This document shows, piece after piece, positions 7,824-16,611 of a stretch of DNA of 64,000 nucleotides. The stretch is taken from positions 1-64,000 of the forward strand of contig LZME01000030.1 of the NCBI GenBank assembly GCA_001673575.1. Direction: 5' to 3'. The translations under genes were made by a program, and so were the position numbers. The notes under the pieces are model-generated. The model searched no databases and was not told where the DNA came from. It saw only the letters and a program-made list of their open reading frames with translations. The number at the start of each line of letters is the position of its first letter. The stretch's first letter is position 1. This stretch comes from Mycolicibacter heraklionensis (lineage in GTDB: Bacteria > Actinomycetota > Actinomycetes > Mycobacteriales > Mycobacteriaceae).

Positions 7824-7883
7824 AGCGTGAAGCTGGCTTCACGCTCGACCGCCGAACGTAAAGCCAACTTCACGTTCGGCGGG
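7824..7883 (-). repeat. Right 60-nt inverted repeat of unit A
   Basis: The reverse complement matches 6849-6908 at 48 of 60 positions. The inner palindrome (7824-7845) has perfect arms AGCGTGAAGC/GCTTCACGCT around a two-base centre. The outer palindrome (7852-7879) has arms CCGAACGTAAAG/CTTCACGTTCGG with one mismatch. It lies 82 nt upstream of the nuclease start and 18 nt beyond the ltp2 stop. Confidence 0.82.
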
Positions 7884-7901
7884 AAAGCGGGGCGAGGGCG
7901 C

Positions 7902-9062
7902 CTAACCCAGAATCAGGCCAGAAGTAGGCACACCGGTCCCGGCGGTCACCAGCACGTGCTCGACGCCGTCGACCTGGTTGACCGAAGTGCCGCGCAGCTG
8001 GCGCACGCCCTCGGCGATGCCATTCATGCCGTGGATGTAGGCCTCACCGAGCTGACCACCGTGGGTGTTGATCGGCAACCGGCCGCCGAGCTCGATGGCG
8101 CCGCCGGCGATGAAGTCCTTGGCCTCACCCTTGCCGCAGAATCCCAGCTCTTCCAACTGGATCAGCGTGTAGGGGGTGAAGTGGTCGTAGAGCACCGCGG
8201 TCTGGATGTCGGCGGGCGTCAGACCCGACTGCGACCACAGCTGCTTGCCCACCAGGCCCATCTCGGGCAGGCCGAGCTCCTCACGGTAGTAGGAGTACAT
8301 AGTGAACTGGTCGGCGCCGGCGGCCTGCGCAGCCGCCTCGATGATCGCCGGACGGTGCTTGAGGTCGCGAGCCCGCTCCGGAGTGGTGACGACGATCGCC
8401 ACCCCGCCGTCGCTCTCCTGGCAGCAGTCCAGCAACCGCAGCGGTTCGGCGATCCACCGCGAGTTCTGATGATCCTCGATGGTGATCGGCTTGCCGTAGA
8501 AAAATGCCTTCGGGTTGGTCGCCGCGTGCTTACGGTCCGCCACCGACACCGCGCCGAAATCCGCACTGGTGGCGCCGTATTCGTGCATGTAACGCTGGGC
8601 GATCATCGCCACCGACGCCGCCGGGGTGCTCAGGCCGTGCGGGTACGACCAGCTGTACTCCACGCCGCGCGAGTCGGCGTTGACCGTCAAACCGGTCATC
8701 ACCTGGCCGAACCGGAACTCCGAGCGCTCGTTGAAAGCCCGGTACGCCACCACGACTTCAGCGACTCCCGTGGCCACCGCCAGGGCGGCCTGCTGCACGG
8801 TCGCCGCGGCGGCGCCGCCGCCGTAACCGATCTGGGAGAAGAACTTCAGCTCACCGATCCCGGTGGCACGCGCGACGGCGGTCTCCAGGTTGGAGTCCAT
8901 GGTGAAGGTGACCAGACCGTCGACGTCGGAGGGCTTCAGGCCCGCATCGTCAAGGGCGTCGAGCACCGCCTCGGCCGCCAGACGCAGTTCGCTGCGCCCG
9001 GATTCCTTGGAGAAGTCGGTGGCGCCGATTCCAGCGATGGCAGCCTTACCGGACAGCATCAT
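7902..9062 (-). CDS. ltp2: Steroid side-chain retro-aldolase Ltp2 (SCP-x thiolase-like)
   Basis: A 386-residue member of the lipid-transfer/SCP-x thiolase fold, starting MMLSGKAAIAGIGATDFSKESG. It contains GGGAAAATVQQAALAV and a C-terminal NTHGGQLGEAYIHGMNGIAEGVRQLRG-type region in place of the thiolase histidine box. Ltp2 cleaves the 17-hydroxy C22-CoA thioester to androstenedione-type ketone and propionyl-CoA, finishing side-chain removal. It works in complex with the DUF35 domain of ChsH2. The start overlaps the chsH1 stop by four bases (ATGA), giving translational coupling in the operon ending here. The order is identical to Rv3540c-Rv3542c. Confidence 0.94.
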   Translation of the reverse strand: MMLSGKAAIAGIGATDFSKESGRSELRLAAEAVLDALDDAGLKPSDVDGLVTFTMDSNLETAVARATGIGELKFFSQIGYGGGAAAATVQQAALAVATGVAEVVVAYRAFNERSEFRFGQVMTGLTVNADSRGVEYSWSYPHGLSTPAASVAMIAQRYMHEYGATSADFGAVSVADRKHAATNPKAFFYGKPITIEDHQNSRWIAEPLRLLDCCQESDGGVAIVVTTPERARDLKHRPAIIEAAAQAAGADQFTMYSYYREELGLPEMGLVGKQLWSQSGLTPADIQTAVLYDHFTPYTLIQLEELGFCGKGEAKDFIAGGAIELGGRLPINTHGGQLGEAYIHGMNGIAEGVRQLRGTSVNQVDGVEHVLVTAGTGVPTSGLILG

Positions 9063-9460
9063 GCCTCCCCGAGGGTGAGAGTGGCGGTGGCGATCACGTG
9101 GTCGCCAAGACTGTTGTTGCCCACGACCTTCACGGTGACCAGGCCGTCGTCCACCGCCGTCACCTCACCGGAGAAGGTGACGGTGTCGTAGGCGTACCAC
9201 GGCACACCCAGCCGCAGCCCGATCGAACGGATCACCGCGTTGGATCCGGCCCAGTCGGTGATGTAGCGCTGCACCAGACCGGTATCGGTCAGGATGTTGA
9301 CGAAGATGTCCTTGGAGCCCTTGGCCTGCGCCTTGTCCCGGTCGTGGTGCACGTCCTGGTAGTCGCGAGTGGCGATCGCCGTGGAGACGATGAACGTCGG
9401 GTCACCGTAGATCTTCAGTTCGGGCAGCTTGGTGCCCACGTCGACAGTCGCAGCGCTCAT
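9059..9460 (-). CDS. chsH1: Enoyl-CoA hydratase subunit ChsH1 (MaoC-like)
   Basis: A 133-residue single hotdog-fold protein. The catalytic segment FIVSTAIATRDYQDVHHDRDKAQ (about 24-46) carries the D-x-x-H-x-D type residues of the active subunit. ChsH1 pairs with ChsH2 to hydrate the C22 unsaturated steroid-CoA made by FadE28-FadE29, just before Ltp2 acts. ATG 9460 is used; it overlaps the chsH2 stop (9457) by four bases, and its own stop overlaps ltp2. A longer frame exists upstream but only runs antisense to structure inside chsH2. It matches Rv3541c in size and position. Confidence 0.93.
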   Translation of the reverse strand: MSAATVDVGTKLPELKIYGDPTFIVSTAIATRDYQDVHHDRDKAQAKGSKDIFVNILTDTGLVQRYITDWAGSNAVIRSIGLRLGVPWYAYDTVTFSGEVTAVDDGLVTVKVVGNNSLGDHVIATATLTLGEA

Positions 9461-10440
9461 GCCCCGTCTCCTTCCACAGGCTCCCAGGCGTACAGAGACC
9501 ACGCCGGACCGACATCGCTGGCGGGGAAATCGAGATAGGTTGCGCGGACCGGCATTCCGATCTTTACCGCTGCCGCGTCGACGCCGCGAAGCTCGCCGAG
9601 CATCCGCACGCCCTCTTCGAGCTCGACCAGCGCGATCACGAACGGCAGGCTGCGGCCGGGGACCTTGGGCGCGTGGTGCACCACGTAGCTGAACACCGTT
9701 CCCTTGCCGCTGGAAACGACGTAGTCGGTGGTCTCGGTCTTGTCCTTCCAGACCGCGGGCACCGGCGGATGCTGCAGGCTGCCGTCCGGGCGGAGCTGGA
9801 TGCGCAGCTCGTGTGCGGCCACGCCGTCCCAGAAGTACTGGGAGTCCCGCGACCACGACGGGCGCATCATCTTGTCGGGGTCCAGATCCTCGGGCACCGC
9901 GGCTGCCGGAGTCGCGTCGCCCTTGTCGGCGGGCAGGAACTTCAGGATGCGCCAATTCATGTCGGCCACGCATTCCGCGTCTTCGTCGCCGTTCACCCAC
10001 CAACGGATCTTCTGAGTGACGAAATACCCCTCGCCCAGGCCGGTCTTCTTGGGGCCCACGATGTCGGTCACCTCGGCGGTGACGCTGACTTCCTCGCCGG
10101 GGCGCAGGTAGCGGTGGTAGGTCTGCTCACAGTTGGTGGCCACCACGCCGACATAGCCTGCGCCGTCGAACAGTTCCATGACCTTGCCGAGCGGGTCGTC
10201 GGCGGGGCGCTCCCCACCCAGGCCCATCATGGTCCAGACCTGGATCATGGCCGGCGGAGCGACGATTCCGGGATGCCCAGCCGCCTGCGCGGCTGCCTCG
10301 TCGGTGTAGATCGGGTTGGCGTCGCCGATCGCGTCGACCCAGTGCCGAATCATCGGCTGGTTCACCGGATCCCGGCCGGACCGCGGCTTGCTGCGGCCAG
10401 ACGCCAGTATCTGCTCGATCCCGGAGGAAAGGTCGCTCAT
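9457..10440 (-). CDS. chsH2: ChsH2, MaoC-like plus DUF35 bifunctional subunit
   Basis: A 327-residue protein in two parts. Residues about 15-180 form a MaoC-like hotdog domain (HWVDAIGDANPIYTDEAAA, APPAMIQVWTMMGLGG). Residues about 195-325 form a DUF35/OB-fold domain (ELRIQLRPDGSLQHPPVPAVWKD). The first forms the hydratase with ChsH1. The second docks Ltp2, coupling hydration to retro-aldol cleavage. The rubredoxin-like zinc cysteines of some DUF35 proteins are not evident. The ATG at 10440 lies 13 nt downstream of fadE29. It corresponds to Rv3542c. Confidence 0.93.
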   Translation of the reverse strand: MSDLSSGIEQILASGRSKPRSGRDPVNQPMIRHWVDAIGDANPIYTDEAAAQAAGHPGIVAPPAMIQVWTMMGLGGERPADDPLGKVMELFDGAGYVGVVATNCEQTYHRYLRPGEEVSVTAEVTDIVGPKKTGLGEGYFVTQKIRWWVNGDEDAECVADMNWRILKFLPADKGDATPAAAVPEDLDPDKMMRPSWSRDSQYFWDGVAAHELRIQLRPDGSLQHPPVPAVWKDKTETTDYVVSSGKGTVFSYVVHHAPKVPGRSLPFVIALVELEEGVRMLGELRGVDAAAVKIGMPVRATYLDFPASDVGPAWSLYAWEPVEGDGA

Positions 10441-10453
10441 CTGTCTCCTCGAC

Positions 10454-11617
10454 TCATCGTGACACCCGCGGAACCTTCAGCCCAGAAGCGGCGATCATTT
10501 CACGCATGACCTCGTTGACGCCGCCGCCGAAGGTGATCACCAGGTTGCGCTTAGCCATCTTGTCCAGCCAGACGAGGACTTCGGCGGTCTCGGGGTCCGC
10601 CGGGTTGCCGAATCGGCCGACGATCTCCTCAGCGAGGCGATTGACTTCCTGGATCCGCTCGGTGGAGAACACCTTGGTGGCTGCGGCGTCGGCGACGGCG
10701 ATGTTCTCGCCCGAGGCCGCCACCTGCCAGTTGAGCAGCTCGTTGATACGCCAGATCGACTTGATCTGCGCCAGCAGATGTTTCACGTCATCGTGCTCGA
10801 TCGGCGTCACGCCGTCCGAACCAGGCTTGGACGCCCAGCGGTGTACCTGGTCGTAGATGCCGGCGATGCGACCAGCCGGACCCAGACCGACGCGCTCGTG
10901 GTTGAGCTGAGTCGTGATCAGCTTCCAGCCACCGTTCTCCTCGCCGACCAGCATGTCGGCGGGTACGTGCACGTCGTTGTAGTACGTCGCGTTGGTGTGA
11001 TGGGCCCCATCGGACAGGATGATCGGAGTCCAGGAGTATCCGGGATCCTTCGTGTCGACGATGAGAATCGAGATGCCCTTGTGCTTGGCAGCGGTCGGGT
11101 CGGTTCGGCAGGCCAGCCAGATGTAGTCGGCGTCGTGGGCGCCGGTGGTCCACATCTTCTGCCCGTTGACGATGTATTCGTCACCGTGCTTGACCGCGGT
11201 CGTGCGCAGTGAGGCGAGATCGGTGCCGGCGTCGGGTTCGGAGTAACCGATCGCGAAATGCACGTCGCCGGAAAGAATTCCAGGCAGGAACTTCTTCTTC
11301 TGCGCTTCGGTGCCGAGCAATTGCAGCGTGGGGCCGACCGTCTGCAAGGTGACCATCGGCAACGGGATGTCAGCCCGGTTGGCTTCGTTGATGAAGATCT
11401 GCTGCTCGACGGGACCGAATCCCAGGCCGCCGTACTCCTTGGGCCAGCCGACGCCCAACTTGCCATCGCTGCCCATCCGCTTGATCACGGCACGGTAAGC
11501 CTCGTTGTGCCGATCCGACTCCATCGCCTGCGCCTCTTCGGGCGTGATGAGGGTCGAGAAGTACTCGCGCAGTTCGGCTTGCAGCGCCCGCTGCTCGGGT
11601 GTCAGGTCGATGAACAT
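10454..11617 (-). CDS. fadE29: Acyl-CoA dehydrogenase FadE29 (ChsE2 subunit)
   Basis: A 387-residue acyl-CoA dehydrogenase. FAD/substrate motifs include IGYSEPDAGTDLASLRTTA and NGQKMWTTGAHDADYIWLACRT in the middle domain and VGLGPAGRIAGIY in the C-terminal helical domain. With FadE28 it forms the alpha2beta2 enzyme ChsE1-ChsE2 that desaturates the 3-carbon side-chain CoA thioester. Its stop lies 13 nt before chsH2 and its start directly abuts the fadE28 stop (11618), so expression is coupled. It corresponds to Rv3543c. Confidence 0.94.
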   Translation of the reverse strand: MFIDLTPEQRALQAELREYFSTLITPEEAQAMESDRHNEAYRAVIKRMGSDGKLGVGWPKEYGGLGFGPVEQQIFINEANRADIPLPMVTLQTVGPTLQLLGTEAQKKKFLPGILSGDVHFAIGYSEPDAGTDLASLRTTAVKHGDEYIVNGQKMWTTGAHDADYIWLACRTDPTAAKHKGISILIVDTKDPGYSWTPIILSDGAHHTNATYYNDVHVPADMLVGEENGGWKLITTQLNHERVGLGPAGRIAGIYDQVHRWASKPGSDGVTPIEHDDVKHLLAQIKSIWRINELLNWQVAASGENIAVADAAATKVFSTERIQEVNRLAEEIVGRFGNPADPETAEVLVWLDKMAKRNLVITFGGGVNEVMREMIAASGLKVPRVSR

Positions 11618-12622
11618 TTACGCTCCCACCAAATCGAGGCGGTGCACGGGACCACCCAACAGCCGGGTCAAGTCTTTGATCGAGGAGTAGTAGCGGTCCA
11701 TCGGGTAGGTGATGTCCATGCCCATACCGCCGTGCAGGTGGTGGCAGAGTCGCATGGCCGGTGCAGCCTGCGAGGTCAGCCAGTAGCCCAGGATGCCGAG
11801 GTCTTCGCCGGCGTCCAGACCTTGGGCCAACCGCCAAATCGCTGATGTCGCCAGCAAGTCAATGGTCCGCGAAGCGATGTAGACCTCAGACAGCTGCGCG
11901 GCCACAGTCTGGAACGTCGACAGGGGACGGCCGAACTGTTCGCGGGTGGCGACGTAGTCGGCGGTCAACCGCAGGGCACCGGCCACCAGCCCGGCCGCGA
12001 ACGCCCCGGTGGCGGCCAGCACCAGCTGGTTGACTCGGGTAACGCTGGCGCCATCGAGCACGTCGGCGTCCTCGATCGCGACGTCGGCGAACGTCACCAC
12101 GTATTCGTCGGAACCGTTGGAGGTCGGTGTCTTGGTGACCGTGACGCCGTCGGCGTCCGGGGCGACGACCACCACCGCCTTGTCAGCAGTGACGACCAAC
12201 CATTTCGCCGTCTGCGCATAGGGAACACCGGTCTTGGTGCCGTTGAGCTTCCCGCCCGCAAAGCTGGTCTTGGGGTGCTCCGGCAGCTGTCGGCCAGGTT
12301 CGTTCAGCGCGGCCGAGAGCACCGCGCCGGCAGGCACCCCCGACAGATACCGGTCCTGCTGGCTGTCGGACGCCAGGTCCAGCAGCGGAATCAGCCCCAG
12401 CCCCAACGTTGCCAGTGCAGGACCGGTGGTGCCGTGACGGCCGATCTCGGTCAGCGCGGTGGCCAGCTCCGACAGACCCAGACCGTCGCCACCGAGTCGC
12501 TCCGGCACGCCCAGCGCCGCTACTCCGCCGGCTACCAGCGCATCCCAGTTGTTGTCACGGTCGAGCACCGACGTCACCACATCGGCGACAGCCTGCTGCT
12601 CCGGGTTCGGTCTGAAATCCAC
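11618..12622 (-). CDS. fadE28: Acyl-CoA dehydrogenase FadE28 (ChsE1 subunit)
   Basis: A 334-residue acyl-CoA dehydrogenase partner subunit, shorter than usual ACADs as expected for this heteromeric steroid class. Visible are LGGDGLGLSELATALTEIG in the N-terminal domain, TADYVATREQFGRPLSTFQ and the C-terminal HHLHGGMGMDITYPMDRYY. I take the GTG at 12622, preceded by AAGGAGG with six bases of spacing; a longer frame lacks such a site. It pairs with FadE29 (adjacent, zero-base gap) to desaturate 3-oxo-4-pregnene-20-carboxyl-CoA-type substrates. It corresponds to Rv3544c. Confidence 0.92.
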   Translation of the reverse strand: MDFRPNPEQQAVADVVTSVLDRDNNWDALVAGGVAALGVPERLGGDGLGLSELATALTEIGRHGTTGPALATLGLGLIPLLDLASDSQQDRYLSGVPAGAVLSAALNEPGRQLPEHPKTSFAGGKLNGTKTGVPYAQTAKWLVVTADKAVVVVAPDADGVTVTKTPTSNGSDEYVVTFADVAIEDADVLDGASVTRVNQLVLAATGAFAAGLVAGALRLTADYVATREQFGRPLSTFQTVAAQLSEVYIASRTIDLLATSAIWRLAQGLDAGEDLGILGYWLTSQAAPAMRLCHHLHGGMGMDITYPMDRYYSSIKDLTRLLGGPVHRLDLVGA

Positions 12623-12659
12623 CCGAATCCTCCTTGATTCGTCTAGGCCGTCAGGGTGC

Positions 12660-13910
12660 TCAGTGCGCGACCGGGCACGCACCCGAGTAGTCGACCGGCC
12701 AGTGCTTGATGCCGTTGAGCCAGCCGGACTTCAGCCGCTCCGGCTCACCGATCGGCTTCAGGTCGGGCATGTGGTCGGCGACCGCGTTGAAGATCAGGTT
12801 GATGGTCAGGCGGGCCAGGTTGGCGCCGATGCAGTAGTGCGCCCCGGTGCCGCCGAAGCCGACGTGCGGGTTCGGGTCGCGAAGGATGTTGAAGGTGAAC
12901 GGGTCGTCGAACACCTCCTCGTCGAAGTTGGCCGAACGGTAGGACATCACCACGCGCTCGCCGGCCTTGATCTTGACACCGTCGATCTCGGTGTCTTCGC
13001 TGGCCGTGCGCTGGAACGCCGAAACCGGGGTAGCCCAACGAATGATCTCGTCGACAGCGGTCTGCGGCCGGTCCCGCTTGAACAGCTCCCACTGGTCGGG
13101 GTTCTGCGAGAACGCGACCATGCCGTGCGTGATCGAGTTGCGGCTGGTCTCGTTACCGGCAACCGCCAGCATGATGACGAAGAAGCCGAACTCGTCATCG
13201 CTGAGCTTCTCGCCGTCGATGTCGGCCTGGATCAGCTTGGTCACGATGTCGTCGGTGGGGTTCTTGCCCCGCTCCTCGGCCATCTTCATGGCGTAGGTGA
13301 TGACCTCGAACGACGACATCGCCGGGTCGACGTCGGCGTACTCCGGGTCCTCGCCGGCGGTCATCTCGTTGGACCAGCGGAACAACTTGTCCCGGTCGTC
13401 CTGGGGCACGCCGAGCAGTTCGGCGATGGCCTGCAGCGGCAGCTCGCAGGACACCTGCTCGACGAAGTCGCCGGTGTTGGACGCCGCGGCAGTCTGAGCG
13501 ATCTTCTGCGCCCGCGCCTTCAGCTCGTCCTCGAGCCGCGAGAGAGCGCGGGGGGTGAATCCGCGGGAGATGATCTTGCGCAGCCGGGTGTGGTGCGGTG
13601 CGTCCATGTTCAGCAGGACCGCGCGCTGCAGGTCGACGGCCTCGCGGGTCATCTCCTGCGGCCAGACCGGAATCGCGCCGTTCATCGCACTGGAGAAGAC
13701 GTCGCTGCGCAGCGAGACGTCCTTGACGTCCTTGTGCTTGGTCACCAGCCAGTAACCCTTGTCGCCGAAGCCTCCGGTACCGCCGGGAACGTCGACCCAA
13801 CGCACCGGCTCGGACTTACGCAGCTCGGCGAGTTCCTTGACCGGGAGGCCCTTCAGGCTCATCTCGGAGTCGAGGAAGTCGAAGTCGCTGGGGATCGCGG
13901 GGCAGCCCAT
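12660..13910 (-). CDS. cyp125: Steroid C26-monooxygenase CYP125
   Basis: A 416-residue P450 with I-helix AGNETSR (251-257), FNILRDPNPH, and haem loop GFGGTGAHYCIG with Cys360. The C-terminus GIKHWPVDYSGACPVAH closely matches M. tuberculosis CYP125A1. It oxidises C26/C27 of cholesterol or cholestenone to the carboxylic acid, the entry to side-chain beta-oxidation. ATG 13910 is chosen because AAGGAG sits nine bases upstream; a longer open frame to 14012 runs through the promoter region. It heads the fadE28-fadE29-chsH2-chsH1-ltp2 operon and is divergent from fadA5 with a KstR site between them. A second CYP125-type gene is at 1203-2462. Confidence 0.95.
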   Translation of the reverse strand: MGCPAIPSDFDFLDSEMSLKGLPVKELAELRKSEPVRWVDVPGGTGGFGDKGYWLVTKHKDVKDVSLRSDVFSSAMNGAIPVWPQEMTREAVDLQRAVLLNMDAPHHTRLRKIISRGFTPRALSRLEDELKARAQKIAQTAAASNTGDFVEQVSCELPLQAIAELLGVPQDDRDKLFRWSNEMTAGEDPEYADVDPAMSSFEVITYAMKMAEERGKNPTDDIVTKLIQADIDGEKLSDDEFGFFVIMLAVAGNETSRNSITHGMVAFSQNPDQWELFKRDRPQTAVDEIIRWATPVSAFQRTASEDTEIDGVKIKAGERVVMSYRSANFDEEVFDDPFTFNILRDPNPHVGFGGTGAHYCIGANLARLTINLIFNAVADHMPDLKPIGEPERLKSGWLNGIKHWPVDYSGACPVAH

Positions 13911-14044
13911 GTGCCTACTCCTTGGGTGATCTGTTAGTCGGTTCGACGACGCCGAACAACGCCGTCTAGTGCCTGATTGCGACCATTGAAACACGGCCCG
14001 ACCGCAGATCAAAGGCGCTGCCGCATCGTCGCTTGTCAGACTAA

Positions 14045-14058
14045 TGAAACGTGTTCTA
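14045..14058. promoter_or_regulatory. KstR operator between cyp125 and fadA5
   Basis: TGAAACGTGTTCTA fits TNNAACNNGTTNNA. It lies ten bases before the fadA5 ATG and 135 nt upstream of the cyp125 start, in a 158-nt divergent promoter region. This is the place of the KstR-controlled Rv3545c/Rv3546 promoter in M. tuberculosis. Closeness to fadA5 suggests a short 5' leader there. Confidence 0.8.
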
Positions 14059-14059
14059 G

Positions 14060-15219
<1,160 letters not shown>

Positions 15220-15220
<1 letters not shown>

Positions 15221-15609
15221 TGGCCTCGGTTCTGGAGTCAGACCGCATCGCGGCGGCGCAGGCCTACATCGACGCGCTGGTCAGTCACGACGCCTCGGCG
15301 GTCCCGTTCAGCAGCGACTGCGTTCGCATCGAGGTCGGACTCAAGACCGGTTTCTCGGGAAATCACTTGCGCCGCAGCCTTAACCGCGGTCCGCAGTTCC
15401 GGCTGATCTCGGCGGCCACGCTGCCGAAGTACAGCATCGAAGGCGATGACGTGCGGGCGATCTACGACATCATCACCAAGCCGTCGCTATTCGGGGTCCG
15501 GGTCTGCTCGCATGTCGACGAGGTTTTCCGGATCCCCGCCGACAGCCCGGACGGCACCGCCGTGATCCACCACATCCGCGCGGGGATTCGTCCGTTCATT
15601 CACCGTTAG
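15220..15609 (+). CDS. Small NTF2/SnoaL-like protein coupled to fadA5
   Basis: A 129-residue protein from the GTG at 15220, which overlaps the last base of the fadA5 stop. The pattern (N-terminal helix DRIAAAQAYIDALVSHDASAV, then alternating strands, ending in VIHHIRAGIRPFIHR) looks like an NTF2/SnoaL-type alpha+beta cone, but no diagnostic catalytic motif is visible. The tight coupling suggests a role in the same steroid pathway, perhaps as an isomerase or binding protein; this is inference. M. tuberculosis does not have a gene here (fadA5 is followed by ddn). Confidence 0.65.
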
Positions 15610-16107
<498 letters not shown>

Positions 16108-16611
16108 CAGCGCCCCTGAACCGCTGCTGTCCGGGAGCGGGGGCCATCGAGGTCCCGGTAACTCGCTGGGCGTCTGGACACTGGCCAGAACGGGCAACCG
16201 GCCGCGGCCATGAACGACGTGCTCGGCGCATTGTCACCTGCCGCCTCATCCGCACGTAACCGAGCTACGAATCCGAGTAGCCAACGCGAGACCGCCGGCG
16301 TCTGTCCTGCCTGCCTTGGCGGTGCAGAAGCCGAGTCAACCGCATCGGCACCGGTCGCGCTGGCAATGTTGTTGCCGCCGCTACCACCCTGCGAAAGCGT
16401 GCTCCCTCTCCCCCAAGAGCATCGATTAACTGCCGAAATCGCGCTGGTATCGTGGCCGAGACTGGCCGATAACTCAGCGGTAAAAATACCTAGATGGTGG
16501 AAAGCGAGCCTTAGGACTGGACAACTGCACGGATGCACAGCCGATCCATCCGGGGGGGGAATGGAGAGCTTGCCCGCTAACGCGAGCATCCTTGCCTCGG
16601 AGAGACGGTAG
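16108..16611. other. 504-nt stretch with no convincing gene
   Basis: Both strands are open in places (a 133-codon frame at 16210-16611, and a longer antisense frame running into the next gene). Neither has a recognisable domain, a ribosome site or codon pattern like its neighbours. The last 120 bases include a run of eight G at about 16552-16559 and presumably hold the promoter of the LuxR-type regulator. I see no RNA gene. Confidence 0.5.

Larger units (their letters stand above)
6849..7883. mobile_element. Candidate palindrome-bracketed DUF559 nuclease unit A
   Basis: One DUF559 gene is enclosed by two 60-nt inverted repeats (6849-6908 and 7824-7883) that match at 48 of 60 positions with no gaps. 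Each repeat contains two smaller palindromes arranged outer-inner on the left and inner-outer on the right. The unit of 1,035 bp sits between the PPE gene and ltp2, which are adjacent positions in M. tuberculosis (Rv3539-Rv3540c). I see no transposase and no clear target-site duplication. Calling it a mobile unit is inference from structure. Confidence 0.45.

Noticed and set aside
13911..14012. N-terminal extension of CYP125 by 34 residues
   Set aside because: The extra residues are basic and Arg/Ser rich, unlike CYP125, and a good AAGGAG site precedes ATG 13910.
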